Of a stretch of 64,000 nt of DNA, positions 27,059 through 36,399 are shown one piece after another (the stretch's first letter is position 1; each line of letters begins with the position of its first letter). The position numbers and the translations under genes are program-made. Source of the DNA: CAVYUC01 sp963771595 (GTDB lineage: Bacteria; Bacteroidota; Bacteroidia; Bacteroidales; Prolixibacteraceae); the NCBI GenBank assembly GCA_963771595.1, contig CAVYUC010000008.1, positions 222,313-286,312 on the forward strand, given 5' to 3'. The notes below the pieces were generated by a model. It saw only the letters and a program-made list of their open reading frames with translations. It did not search any database and was not told the DNA's origin.

Positions 27059-28789
27059 TTATTTTCCTTTTGCAATATCAATCCCAATTCTCTGCCCTTT
27101 ATATTTCGCATTTTTAAAGGAGTTTAGAACTTCTTTTTCATATCGTTTGTCTACTTCAAAAAACGAAAAGCTTTTCAGGACTTCAATGCTCCCGATTTCA
27201 ACACTTTTATCAGAAAGATTCTGGTTGATTAAATCGATAATAGTACGTTTACTTACACCGTTTTTCTTTCCGAGATTAAAAAAGAATCTTGAAAAATCAT
27301 AACCGCCCCGCCGGCGTCCCGATCTTGAAGCTTCACGATCATCACGGCTTCCTCTGTCAACCCGGCCACGTTCTGCGCTGCCCCTCTCATCGCGGCCACG
27401 TCTGCGCCTGCTTCGATCTCCGCGTTCACTTCTGTCAAAATCCCGATCACTGTGTCTGCTTTCATCAACATTAATATCCGGGGCATTTTCGTAATACTCT
27501 AAAAAGCGGTTAAATTCAACCGAAACAAAATGTTTAATCAGCTCCTCGCGATCGAGCCATGCCAGTTTCTTATAAATAACCGGCATAAATTCTCCTATCT
27601 GGACATTGTTCACTTCAATTTTTTCAACTTTATCTATCAAACTGAACAGTTGTTTTTCGCAAATTTCTTTTCCTGAAGGAACCTGTTTCTGGATAAATGT
27701 TTTGTTTACAGTCTTTTCCACCTGTCGCAATTTTCCTTTCTCGCGCATGTGAATTAATGTCACAGAAATACCATTTTTCCCCGCCCTTCCGGTTCGTCCG
27801 CTCCGGTGAATATAAATTTCAGGATCGTCGGGCAGGTTATAATTGATAACATGCGTAAGATCGTTTACATCCAGGCCTCGGGCAGCAACATCTGTCGCTA
27901 CCAGCATCTGCAGGTGTTTACTGCGAAATCTGGCCATAACATGGTCGCGCTGTGCCTGCGACAAATCTCCATGCAGTGCATCGGCATTGTAGCCGTCCTG
28001 CATTAATTTATCAGCAACTTCTTTTGTTTCTGCGCGCGTGCGGCAAAATATAATTCCGTAGATATTCGGATTGATATCAGCTACACGTTTCAATGCCAGG
28101 TACCGATCTTTTGCATGCACCAAATAATAATGATGCTCCACGTTTTCGGCGCCTGTATTTTTCTTTCCTACCGAAATTTCCAATGGATTGCTCATATATT
28201 TGTTGGCAATCGCAACAATTTCCTTCGGCATTGTCGCTGAAAACAATAATGTTTGTTTTCCCTTGGGCGAATTTTCGAGAATCGCATCCAAATCATCTTT
28301 AAAACCCATGGAAAGCATTTCATCGGCTTCATCAAGCACGAGCCACTGAATTTCTTCCACTTTAAGTTTTTTACGTTTTATGAGATCGAGCGTACGACCG
28401 GGAGTTCCTACAACAATTTGTGCTCCCCGCTCCAACTGGCTGATTTGTTTTCTAATATCGGCTCCACCATAAACTACCGCAATATTTATTTTGGAAATAT
28501 GTTTTGCAAAATTTTCCAAATCGCTGGCAATTTGAAGAGCCAGTTCACGGGTTGGACTTAAAATTAAAGTTTGGGTGGCTTTTATCGAAGTATCAATTTG
28601 TTGCAGAATTGGTAAACCAAATGCGGCAGTTTTACCGGTTCCGGTTTGCGCAAGTGCTACCAGGTCTTGTTTGTCTTGCAGTAAAAAAGGAACTACTTTT
28701 TCCTGTATTGGTGTGGGTTGCTCAAATCCAATTTCTTCAATCGCCAATTGAATTTCGGAACTGAGTCCCATTTCATTAAATAATGTCAT
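27059..28789 (-). CDS. DEAD-box RNA helicase with C-terminal RNA-binding domain
   Basis: A 576-residue ATP-dependent RNA helicase of the DeaD/CsdA type. Q motif FEQPTPIQ; Walker A AQTGTGKT (47-54); SPTRELALQ; DEAD at 153-156; SATMP; and HRSGRTGRAGKNG in the second RecA domain. A low-complexity Arg/Asp/Gly/Ser region (about 450-500, with RRRRGRDERG) precedes a DbpA-like RNA-binding domain ending in KYKGQRIGIDIAKGK. Such proteins assist ribosome assembly and RNA folding, often in the cold. It has its own promoter. Confidence 0.92.
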   Translation of the reverse strand: MTLFNEMGLSSEIQLAIEEIGFEQPTPIQEKVVPFLLQDKQDLVALAQTGTGKTAAFGLPILQQIDTSIKATQTLILSPTRELALQIASDLENFAKHISKINIAVVYGGADIRKQISQLERGAQIVVGTPGRTLDLIKRKKLKVEEIQWLVLDEADEMLSMGFKDDLDAILENSPKGKQTLLFSATMPKEIVAIANKYMSNPLEISVGKKNTGAENVEHHYYLVHAKDRYLALKRVADINPNIYGIIFCRTRAETKEVADKLMQDGYNADALHGDLSQAQRDHVMARFRSKHLQMLVATDVAARGLDVNDLTHVINYNLPDDPEIYIHRSGRTGRAGKNGISVTLIHMREKGKLRQVEKTVNKTFIQKQVPSGKEICEKQLFSLIDKVEKIEVNNVQIGEFMPVIYKKLAWLDREELIKHFVSVEFNRFLEYYENAPDINVDESRHSDRDFDRSERGDRSRRRRGRDERGSAERGRVDRGSRDDREASRSGRRRGGYDFSRFFFNLGKKNGVSKRTIIDLINQNLSDKSVEIGSIEVLKSFSFFEVDKRYEKEVLNSFKNAKYKGQRIGIDIAKGK

Positions 28790-28816
28790 TCAAAATCCTT
28801 ATAAAAATATTGGGCG

Positions 28817-28824
28817 CAAAGGTA
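28817..28824 (-). promoter_or_regulatory. -7 element of the DEAD-box helicase gene
   Basis: On the minus strand TACCTTTG matches TAnnTTTG. A TTG lies 22 bases upstream, slightly far for a -33 box. The leader would be about 20 bases. Confidence 0.5.
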
Positions 28825-29057
28825 TGCTTTTAAAATGGAATTCAGGCAATTGTAAAATTATCTTTGAAATATTAAGAAATTCGTAAGTACCTGTTTTTTT
28901 ATTCCTGCAATTTAGCCCCGCTGTTAAATTCATTAATAAATCGTTAACCTGTTCCAACAACAGGCTAATTATGCAAAGTTTTGTAATCATATCCTCAATT
29001 AATAAACTCAAATCGCTTACATTTGTTGAAGAACATATTCATTCAACTACTGGATTT

Positions 29058-29885
29058 ATGAATATTGATTTACCATTGAAAACAATAAAAAACAAATTCA
29101 TCCTGCTTTTTATCGTGCTGTTGTTTTCATTAAACACATGGCAATTGGCAGCACAGGAGCCCGATACAATCATCCGTATAAAAGATCCTGAACGATTGTT
29201 GCGAAAAATTGATGCCCGAAAAATAACGGATGGCGGATTTAATTTCTGGCAGGATAACTTTTCGGGACACTGGGCCGGAATTGATTTGGGGTTTAACACC
29301 TTTTTAAATCCTGATTATTCGGGATACGAAAATGATTTTATGAAAAATGATGTATTGCGGTCCAATTCATTATACGTCAATTTAATACAGCAGAACATCG
29401 GATTGCAGCGAAACCGGAATACAATAGGTTTGGTAACCGGAATCGGACTTCACCTTCAAAGTTACCGGCTGGACAAAAATACCACCATCAGGTTAAATGA
29501 AAACGGGCGGGTGGAGCCGCAGATATTATATTTCGACCAAAATCAAAAGTCGAAACTGTCCATTGTTTCATTGATTGCACCATTGCTGGCAGAGTTTCAA
29601 ATTCCTATAAATCATTACGAAAACAGGCTGTATTTTTCTGCCGGCCCTTACGCGGCAGTGCGATTAAGCAGCCACACAAAAATAAAATACAGGGTCGACA
29701 GAAAAGAGAAGCTGAAAATTCCCGGACATTATTCCCTTCAGGATTTTAAATATGGAATTATGGTGAGAACCGGTTACCGGTGGATAAATTTTTTTGCCGC
29801 ATACGAGCTGGCACCGCTTTTTATTGAAAATAAAGGTCCCGAACTAACTCCTTTCACCGCAGGATTTACGCTTCTGGGATTTTAA
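29058..29885 (+). CDS. Outer-membrane beta-barrel-like protein
   Basis: A 275-residue protein with a signal peptide (FILLFIVLLFSLNTWQLAAQ) and a beta-strand pattern of the OmpW/PorT-like barrel kind: HWAGIDLGFNTFL, NTIGLVTGIGLHLQSY, RLYFSAGPYAAVRL and FTAGFTLLGF at the C-terminus. I use the ATG at 29058 because the upstream extension gives 29 residues with no signal. Function and substrate are unknown. Confidence 0.7.
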   Translation: MNIDLPLKTIKNKFILLFIVLLFSLNTWQLAAQEPDTIIRIKDPERLLRKIDARKITDGGFNFWQDNFSGHWAGIDLGFNTFLNPDYSGYENDFMKNDVLRSNSLYVNLIQQNIGLQRNRNTIGLVTGIGLHLQSYRLDKNTTIRLNENGRVEPQILYFDQNQKSKLSIVSLIAPLLAEFQIPINHYENRLYFSAGPYAAVRLSSHTKIKYRVDRKEKLKIPGHYSLQDFKYGIMVRTGYRWINFFAAYELAPLFIENKGPELTPFTAGFTLLGF

Positions 29886-29953
29886 AAACTCAAAAACAAC
29901 ATTTAAAAAAAGCACAACCACCAACAAATCAGTAACATTAAAATTTTTACAGA

Positions 29954-30718
29954 ATGAAACCATTTATTTTAGAAGAGACAAATTGGAAACAGGTAAAAAA
30001 TCAGAAATACGATGTAGCAGTGTTACCCTGGGGAGCTACCGAGCCGCACAATTATCATTTGCCTTACGGAACAGATTCGCTGGAAACCTCGAAAATTGCG
30101 GAAGAAGCAGCCAAAAAAGCCTGGGAAAAAGGTGCGAAAGTAATGGTGCTTCCTGTAATTCCGCTGGGCGTTCAGAATATGGGGCAGATACAATTGCCGT
30201 TTTGTTTGCACACCCGCCCGTCAACCCAAAAATTAATTCTGAAAGATATTACAAAAGCGCTGTACAATCAGGGAGTCAGAAAGTTGGTGCTGATGAACGG
30301 ACATGGCGGCAACGATTTCAGGCCGTTAATCCGGGAAATTCAGCCGCAGTTTCCCGAAATGTTTATCGCCCTGAATGAGTGGTTTAAAATGCTGGAGCTT
30401 GCTAAATATTTCGATGAAGGTGGTGATCATGCCGGAGAAATGGAAACAAGCATTATCATGCACTATTTCCCCGGATTGGTATTGCCGCTGGAAGAGGCCG
30501 GTGAAGGGAAAGCAAAAAATTTTAAACTGCAAAGCCTGAAAGAAAAAACAGCCTGGGCGCCCCGACGCTGGGACAAAGTTTCGGAAGATACCGGAGTTGG
30601 GTACCCCAAAAAAGCAACCGCAGAAAAAGGCCAACATTTTCTTAATGATGTAACCTCAAAAATTGCCGAATTCTTTGTAGAACTTGCAGCTTGCGATTTA
30701 AATGATTTATATGAATAA
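29954..30718 (+). CDS. Creatininase family amidohydrolase
   Basis: A 254-residue metal-dependent amidohydrolase of the creatininase/MftE family. Metal-binding positions are present: Glu, His and Asp in GATEPHNYHLPYGTDS, and His/Glu in GDHAGEMETS, with MNGHGGNDF between them. Most uncharacterised members act on cyclic or linear amides, and creatinine is only one known substrate. No neighbours indicate the true reaction. Confidence 0.85.
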   Translation: MKPFILEETNWKQVKNQKYDVAVLPWGATEPHNYHLPYGTDSLETSKIAEEAAKKAWEKGAKVMVLPVIPLGVQNMGQIQLPFCLHTRPSTQKLILKDITKALYNQGVRKLVLMNGHGGNDFRPLIREIQPQFPEMFIALNEWFKMLELAKYFDEGGDHAGEMETSIIMHYFPGLVLPLEEAGEGKAKNFKLQSLKEKTAWAPRRWDKVSEDTGVGYPKKATAEKGQHFLNDVTSKIAEFFVELAACDLNDLYE

Positions 30719-30893
30719 ATTCTTAATTTTTAATAATTAGAGTTTTGTCATTTCATTTGTAATAATTTGATTGTCAGAAATCAGCAAAGCATTAAAAAAT
30801 CAGAATGTATCCTTCATCAATCAAAACAAATAATTATCATTGATTATTTATCGGGCATTTTAGTTATTGTACCCAAAACAAACTATTAAGAAA

Positions 30894-31631
30894 ATGAAAC
30901 TACTATTGATCAGCAATTCTACAATGCACGGCGAAGAATATTTGGATTATCCAAAACATCAGATTCAATCATTTCTTGGAAATAAACCGGTTACAGCTGT
31001 TTTCATTCCTTATGCGACTGTTACTTTTTCGTATGACGAATATTGTGAAAAGGTAGAAAACCGTTTTGCAGAAATCGGACATCATATTGTTGGCATTCAT
31101 ACATTTAACGATCCGGTAAAAGCCATTGAAAAAGCCGAAGCAATTGTGGTTGGCGGTGGAAATACCTGGCAACTGGTAAGGATAATGCACGATAATAAAC
31201 TGATGAACCCGATTCGCGAAAAGGTGTATAACAACACGCCATATATTGGCTGGAGCGCCGGTTCCAATGTTGCCTGCCCTACCCTTTGCACCACCAACGA
31301 CATGCCGATTATCAATCCGAATGGGTTTGATTGCATGAGACTGGTGCCATTTCAAATTAACCCGCATTACATTGATGCAAATCCGGACGGACATGCAGGT
31401 GAAACCCGGCAGCAGCGAATTGAAGAATTTCTGGAATTAAACCCGGATATTAGCGTGGTTGGTTTGCGCGAGGGATCAATGCTACAATTGCAAAATAAAA
31501 AACTTGAATTAATTGGGGATCGAATGTGCCGGATTTTCAAAAAAGGAGAAAAACCGGTTGAATTATCAAAAGAAGATGATTTAAACTTTTTGATGAAACA
31601 GGTTTGGTCTGATGAGCCCATAAATCCTTAA
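30894..31631 (+). CDS. pepE: Dipeptidase E (peptidase S51)
   Basis: A 245-residue cytosolic peptidase that cleaves N-terminal aspartyl dipeptides. The start LLLISNSTMHGEEYL and YIGWSAGSNVACPTLCTTNDMP, with the nucleophilic Ser in WSAGS, are typical of PepE, as is VVGGGNTWQLV. The ATG at 30894 fits the family start; an ATG at 30867 would add nine residues with no support. The gap 30719-30893 contains no feature I can name. Confidence 0.93.
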   Translation: MKLLLISNSTMHGEEYLDYPKHQIQSFLGNKPVTAVFIPYATVTFSYDEYCEKVENRFAEIGHHIVGIHTFNDPVKAIEKAEAIVVGGGNTWQLVRIMHDNKLMNPIREKVYNNTPYIGWSAGSNVACPTLCTTNDMPIINPNGFDCMRLVPFQINPHYIDANPDGHAGETRQQRIEEFLELNPDISVVGLREGSMLQLQNKKLELIGDRMCRIFKKGEKPVELSKEDDLNFLMKQVWSDEPINP

Positions 31632-31713
31632 AATATACTTGCCGGTTTGTATTAAGTTTTCAAATAAAAAACTGAAGTAAATTCCATTTCCAAAGCAGTC
31701 GCAAACAATTCGT

Positions 31714-31721
31714 TACCTTTG
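31714..31721 (+). promoter_or_regulatory. -7 promoter element before the AAE-type transporter
   Basis: TACCTTTG matches TAnnTTTG and lies 22 bases before the ATG at 31744. No clear -33 TTTG was found. Confidence 0.4.
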
Positions 31722-31743
31722 CATTGTAAAACTGAATTGGATA

Positions 31744-33330
31744 ATGGAACTTCTTACAAACAGCTATTTTGCTCTGTTTTTAATAGTAGCCCTTGGCTTT
31801 ATATTGGGACGCATAAAAATTGCCGGCCTTTCACTTGATGTGTCGGCGGTAATTTTTGTAGCCCTTGTTTTTGGACATTACGGAATTGTAATTCCAAAGG
31901 ATTTCCAGTATCTGGGTTTGGTATTGTTTATTTTTACAATTGGGATGCAGGCAGGTCCCGGTTTTTTCGAGTCCTTTAAAAAAGAAGGAAGAAAACTCGC
32001 ATTATTTGCCTTTATGCTGATATTTTTTGCGGGTATTATTACCGTTGGTATTATTTTTCTGTTTCATATCGACCACAATATTGCAATCGGTTTATTTACC
32101 GGTGCATTAACCAGCACACCGGGTCTGGCTGCCGCAATCGATTATACCGGTTCACCGCTGGCTTCTATTGGTTACGGAGTCGGATATCCGTTTGGTGTAA
32201 TCGGAGTTATTCTTTTCATTCGTTTTCTTCCCAAAATTATAGGTGTGTCTTTAAAGCAATCAGAAGAAGAATATAATTTGAAGATAAAAGATGAATTTCC
32301 GGAGATTCTAAGAAGAAATTTTACAGTTGAAAATGAAAATATTGTAGGGAAAACCATTGGTGAATTGCGAATTCGATACATGACAAAAGCAGTGGTGTCA
32401 AGAATTATACACAATGGACTGGCAGTTACTCCAACACCGGAAACCCGGTTAATGACCGGCGATTTAATAAAAGCAGTTGGCACCGAAGAAGCCCTGAAGC
32501 GGGTGGAAATTCTTATCGGTTCGCCAACAGAAGAAGAAATTCCCCTCGACCCGAATTACGACGTACGATCAGTTTTGGTAACCAATAAAGAGGTGGTAAA
32601 TAAAACCATCGGGCAGATTAATCTTTTGCATACATATAATGCTACAATTACGCGAATTCGTCGTTCCGGGATTAATATTTCGCCGTCACCGGGTTCAAAA
32701 CTGCTGTTTGGCGATAAGCTGGTAATTGCGGCCAGTAAAGCAAACATGGAAATGGTTTCCAATATTTTCGGCAACGATCAAAAAAGGCTTTCAGATACGG
32801 ATATTCTGCCGGTTGCATTGGGGATTTTAATTGGCGTGGTAATCGGCAAATTAAACATTGTACTTGGCTCATTTACATTCAGCCCCGGTTTAACAGGTGG
32901 TGTTTTAATTGCCGGATTGATTTTGAGCCGGATTGGAAAAACCGGACCTCTTTTATGGACAATGACCGGAGCCGCAAACCAGCTTCTGCGTCAGCTGGGA
33001 CTGATTTTTTTTCTTGCCGCAGTAGGAACCGACGCCGGTGCGCAAATTGTGCAAACCTTTGAAACTTACGGAGTCCAGCTTTTTCTTTTTGGCGGAATAA
33101 TAACTTTACTTCCGATGCTGTTGGCAGCTTTTGCCGGAAAATGGCTTTTTAAAATGAATTTGCTTAGTTTATTTGGCGCCATCAGCGGAAGTATGACCAG
33201 TACACCAGGTTTGGCTGCTGCCGATTCCATGACCGAATCAAATGCGCATTCCATTTCCTACGCTACTGTTTATCCGGTGGCCATGGTTTTGTTAATTGTA
33301 ATGGTTCAGTTGATTACCCTGATTTTCTAA
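31744..33330 (+). CDS. Aspartate-alanine exchanger-family transporter with TrkA-C domains
   Basis: A 528-residue inner-membrane protein. Two blocks of about five transmembrane helices, each with the repeat LTSTPGLAAA or MTSTPGLAAAD, flank a cytosolic region (about 195-360) holding two TrkA-C domains (ENENIVGKTIGELRIRYM and NKTIGQINLLHTYNATI). This is the YidE/YbjL duplication architecture of the AAE exchanger family. TrkA-C domains suggest control by a small ligand. The true substrate is unknown. It ends one base before a convergent thioredoxin gene. Confidence 0.9.
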   Translation: MELLTNSYFALFLIVALGFILGRIKIAGLSLDVSAVIFVALVFGHYGIVIPKDFQYLGLVLFIFTIGMQAGPGFFESFKKEGRKLALFAFMLIFFAGIITVGIIFLFHIDHNIAIGLFTGALTSTPGLAAAIDYTGSPLASIGYGVGYPFGVIGVILFIRFLPKIIGVSLKQSEEEYNLKIKDEFPEILRRNFTVENENIVGKTIGELRIRYMTKAVVSRIIHNGLAVTPTPETRLMTGDLIKAVGTEEALKRVEILIGSPTEEEIPLDPNYDVRSVLVTNKEVVNKTIGQINLLHTYNATITRIRRSGINISPSPGSKLLFGDKLVIAASKANMEMVSNIFGNDQKRLSDTDILPVALGILIGVVIGKLNIVLGSFTFSPGLTGGVLIAGLILSRIGKTGPLLWTMTGAANQLLRQLGLIFFLAAVGTDAGAQIVQTFETYGVQLFLFGGIITLLPMLLAAFAGKWLFKMNLLSLFGAISGSMTSTPGLAAADSMTESNAHSISYATVYPVAMVLLIVMVQLITLIF

Positions 33331-33331
33331 T

Positions 33332-33820
33332 TCATTTGTAGTTAGCCGGATTTAAAGCCTGCGGCGACCAGTTTTTAAAAAAACGCAACACTTTTTCTTT
33401 ATCATAACCATCGCCTTTTTCCAGGAAAGCCGAATTTTGAGTATGAATGCGTTTGCCGTTTTCATCTAAAATTACAAAAACCGGAAATCCAAAACGCTGC
33501 GGAAATTCAAGCCGGGCAAGAATTTCTTCATTTTTATTTTTCGGATCATAATTTACTTTTACCACTTCGAAATTCTCTTCCACGTAAGATTTTATTTCAT
33601 TATCAGCATCAACAAACCGGTGAAATTTAACGCACCAGGGACACCAGTTTCCGCCAATTTGCAAAAACACATGTTTATTGGATGCTTTGGCCTTTTTAAC
33701 TGCCGCTGCAACTTCTTCTGCGGCATTGGCTTCCGGATTATAAATTTCTACTTTTTGAGCATGCAAAACTGCTGCACAAGCAACAAAAACAAAAAATAAA
33801 ACCACTTTCTTCATTTTCAT
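33332..33820 (-). CDS. Exported thioredoxin-family protein
   Basis: A 162-residue thioredoxin-fold protein with a signal peptide (VVLFFVFVACAAVLHA). The active site is GGNWCPWCVKF, with Cys60 and Cys63, and the cis-Pro is in RFGFPVFVILDENGKRI. The CPWC loop resembles periplasmic oxidoreductases such as SoxW/DsbD-C-like proteins. It probably reduces or protects thiols in the periplasm. It is 20 bases downstream of the GH32 gene on the same strand, possibly co-transcribed. Confidence 0.88.
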   Translation of the reverse strand: MKMKKVVLFFVFVACAAVLHAQKVEIYNPEANAAEEVAAAVKKAKASNKHVFLQIGGNWCPWCVKFHRFVDADNEIKSYVEENFEVVKVNYDPKNKNEEILARLEFPQRFGFPVFVILDENGKRIHTQNSAFLEKGDGYDKEKVLRFFKNWSPQALNPANYK

Positions 33821-33839
33821 ATATTTTCAATAAACGCTG

Positions 33840-35294
33840 TTATTTTTCCTGTTTCCAGACCGATTCCATCTTGTAAATGTCCAGTTTATCCACTCCCAGT
33901 TCTCCTCCATTGGTGAAAAGTACCAGATCGTCGGCACCTTCATCCGGCGTAAAACAGTTGGAAATTACAGTTTGACCGTTATTTGCAAAAATTTCGATTG
34001 ACGAACGATCCAGCAGTATTTCAAATGAAATTTTATTGTTTACCGGCACTATCGGCACTGTATTTCCCAAAACCGAAAGTGTACCTCTTTTAACATTGTA
34101 AAGAATTTCGGTTCCCGGATTTTTCTTGCTGTGCCGGACCATAAATCCAAAATTATCTGACGTTTTCAAATCGAAATCAGCAATAATATGAAGGCATTCA
34201 TCATTAACCTTTTTAAGGATATTCTGATTGATTCCGGGAATTAAATTTTCATTTTCCCAGCTAAAATGTTTTCCATGCAGTTTTTCAATTTCCGATACCG
34301 GTTGCCTTAATAATTTGTAACCAAAATTAAATTTCGTCAGCGATAATTCGCATGGAAAAGACATTTGTCCGTTGAAAGGCATTTCCGGATATTTTCCGCC
34401 CTTTAGCCAGGCTATTTGAATAGTTCTGCCATCATCTTCAGGAATATTGCTCCAGGTTTGGGTGGCATAATAATTACTGCCGAAATCGCTTTTCAGTTTT
34501 GCAGATTCAGGAGTAAACTGAGTGCCATCAAACTGACCAATTAAGTAACTTCCGTCGCCATCAAAAAGAATCCATTTTTTTTCTTCAGGGCGATTGGTAA
34601 CTTGCAGTTCAATCAAATCAGGACATTCAAAAAACCCGTGAATATGGCTTTTCCATTCCCAATCCACCAGGTTTTCAGACGTGTAAAATGAAATACCTTT
34701 CGATTTATCGTCTTCTGTCGATTTGCGGTAGAGCACCATTACATAACATTGTCCGGGCTGGTACCATATAACTTTTGGGTCTCTTGCGTCATCGGTTTCG
34801 TTGTATGGAATTACAGGATTTCCTTCGTATTTCACCCACGTTCGTCCTTTGTCGGTGCTGTAGGCAATTCTTTGTCCACATTGCTGGCTGGTATAAAATG
34901 CAACCAGTGTTTTTTCAGTGCCGGTTTGTTTTCCCAGTAAATTTTGGTCATCCACAATTGCAGATCCTGAAAAGGCTGTACAACGTTCTTTATCTTCCGA
35001 ATTTTCATCAGGAAACAGTGCAACAGGCAAATGTTCCCAATGCACCAAATCGGTGCTAACTGCATGTCCCCAGTGCATAAATCCCCATTCTGTTCCATTT
35101 GGATTGTATTGATAAAAAAGATGGTATTCGCCATCGTAATACACCAGCCCGTTTGGATCGTTCATCCAGTTTTTTTCCGGTGAAAAGTGAAACTGAGGGC
35201 GGTAAATTTCGTCGTAATAATCCTTCCCAGGAGTTGACGAAATTAAAAAGAGAGAAACTAAAAGTGCAGTAATATAAGTTGTTACTGTTTTCAT
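33840..35294 (-). CDS. GH32 family fructan hydrolase
   Basis: A 484-residue secreted glycosidase with a signal peptide (YITALLVSLFLISSTPG). The GH32 triad is complete: nucleophile Asp46 in WMNDPNG, transition-state Asp172 in RDPK and acid/base Glu223 in FFECPDLI. The propeller is followed by the C-terminal beta-sandwich (LLDRSSIEIFANNGQTV). Family members are invertases, inulinases or levanases; exported Bacteroidetes forms usually act as exo-fructanases. No SusCD pair is near. Confidence 0.92.
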   Translation of the reverse strand: MKTVTTYITALLVSLFLISSTPGKDYYDEIYRPQFHFSPEKNWMNDPNGLVYYDGEYHLFYQYNPNGTEWGFMHWGHAVSTDLVHWEHLPVALFPDENSEDKERCTAFSGSAIVDDQNLLGKQTGTEKTLVAFYTSQQCGQRIAYSTDKGRTWVKYEGNPVIPYNETDDARDPKVIWYQPGQCYVMVLYRKSTEDDKSKGISFYTSENLVDWEWKSHIHGFFECPDLIELQVTNRPEEKKWILFDGDGSYLIGQFDGTQFTPESAKLKSDFGSNYYATQTWSNIPEDDGRTIQIAWLKGGKYPEMPFNGQMSFPCELSLTKFNFGYKLLRQPVSEIEKLHGKHFSWENENLIPGINQNILKKVNDECLHIIADFDLKTSDNFGFMVRHSKKNPGTEILYNVKRGTLSVLGNTVPIVPVNNKISFEILLDRSSIEIFANNGQTVISNCFTPDEGADDLVLFTNGGELGVDKLDIYKMESVWKQEK

Positions 35295-35314
35295 AAATCA
35301 GTTTTTTAATGCCT

Positions 35315-35322
35315 CAAAATTA
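35315..35322 (-). promoter_or_regulatory. -7 promoter element before the GH32 gene
   Basis: Minus-strand TAATTTTG matches TAnnTTTG about 20 bases before the ATG. No matching -33 box was found. Confidence 0.4.
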
Positions 35323-35401
35323 GCAATTATCAACAGATTTGAACTATGAAAACAGGTGTTTTAATGTAGTGAAAAAAAACCGCGGATTGGGATAAAAAAA
35401 A

Positions 35402-35430
35402 ACTACCCCGGCTGACACAACCGGGATAGT
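35402..35430 (-). terminator. Intrinsic terminator downstream of the 48-residue ORF
   Basis: A ten-base stem with one mismatch (arms 35402-35411 and 35421-35430, core CCCGG/CCGGG). On the minus strand it is followed by eight or more T. It would end transcripts from the small ORF at 35464 and from the two-component genes. Confidence 0.6.
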
Positions 35431-35463
35431 AAAAAAAACTAACTTTTCTGTAAAAATCTGCAA

Positions 35464-35610
35464 CTAAACTTTACCCGTTGAAATTGTTCCAAGAAAACAA
35501 ACAATCTTAATGATGTCTTTACTACCTTTTTCGTTCTTCTTATCAGAAGTATGGGTATCTAAATATAATAGTTTCTGGTTTTTCTTATTTTCTATTTGTA
35601 GAAGTTTCAT
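35464..35610 (-). CDS. Possible 48-residue small protein
   Basis: A small open frame beginning ATG at 35610 (MKLLQIENKKNQKLLYLD) and ending TAG at 35464. It is basic and Lys-rich at first, then ends with IIKIVCFLGTISTGKV, a short hydrophobic tail with one Cys. A minus-strand TATATTTG (complement of 35642-35649) lies about 30 bases upstream and a terminator lies about 35 bases downstream. I know no family. Existing as a defined transcription unit between GH32 and the two-component genes supports but does not prove it is a gene. It could be a secreted or precursor peptide. Confidence 0.4.
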   Translation of the reverse strand: MKLLQIENKKNQKLLYLDTHTSDKKNEKGSKDIIKIVCFLGTISTGKV

Positions 35611-35746
35611 ATTCAGCTATATTTAAATTTTTTACACGATTCAAATATATAGCTTTACTATACAAAACTTTGAGTTAATAAACTGAATTAGGTGTTCAGT
35701 TTTGCTGATTTTGCCTTCACAAAATCCGAGTAAAAATTAGAAAAAT

Positions 35747-36394
35747 CTATTGAAGTTGTATCAGGCCTTCCTTTATTGCGTACTTTACAATATCCGCGTT
35801 GGTTTTTAGTCCAAGTTTTTCCAGAATGTGTTGTTTATGTGTGCCAACTGTTTTAACGCTGATAAACAATTTTTCGGAAATTTCGCGCGTCGATTTACCT
35901 TCGGCATACAATTTCAGGATTTCCATTTCCCTTTCCGAAAGTTCGGTGTAACTTTCAGTTTCGGTATCCGACGGGTCGAGATAACCTTTGATAATCATTT
36001 CAGTAATATCATCGCTAAGGTATTTTTTACCGGAATTAACCGATTGAATGGCATCAATTAACTGCTTGTATGTACAATTTTTCAGCAGGTATCCATCGGC
36101 GCCGGCTTCCAGAATTCCTTTCACAAACTGGCGATCGGAATGCATCGAAACGGCAATAATCTTTAAATCGGGCAAATCTTTTTTCATCACTCTTGTTGCC
36201 TCAATGCCATTCATGTGTGGCATACCAATATCAATTAAAACCACGTCGGGTTTCAGTTTTTTGGTTTTTTCGGTAGCGTCCCTGCCGTCTTCTGCTTCTG
36301 CAATAACTTCTATATCAGGGGCTGAGGATAAAAGATTCACCAAACCTTCTCTGAAAAGTTGATGATCGTCGGCTATTAAAACTTTTATTGTCAT
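35747..36394 (-). CDS. NarL/FixJ-type response regulator
   Basis: A 215-residue transcription regulator. The receiver domain starts VLIADDHQLFREG and has phospho-acceptor Asp55 in VVLIDIGMPHMNG; the LuxR-type HTH (about 150-205) reads LSEREMEILKLYAEGKSTRE and LFISVKTVGTHKQHILEKL. It lies five bases after the histidine kinase gene, so it is almost certainly its partner. Targets are not known; the divergently placed metalloprotease gene at 38385 is a candidate. Confidence 0.92.
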   Translation of the reverse strand: MTIKVLIADDHQLFREGLVNLLSSAPDIEVIAEAEDGRDATEKTKKLKPDVVLIDIGMPHMNGIEATRVMKKDLPDLKIIAVSMHSDRQFVKGILEAGADGYLLKNCTYKQLIDAIQSVNSGKKYLSDDITEMIIKGYLDPSDTETESYTELSEREMEILKLYAEGKSTREISEKLFISVKTVGTHKQHILEKLGLKTNADIVKYAIKEGLIQLQ

Positions 36395-36399
36395 TTTAT

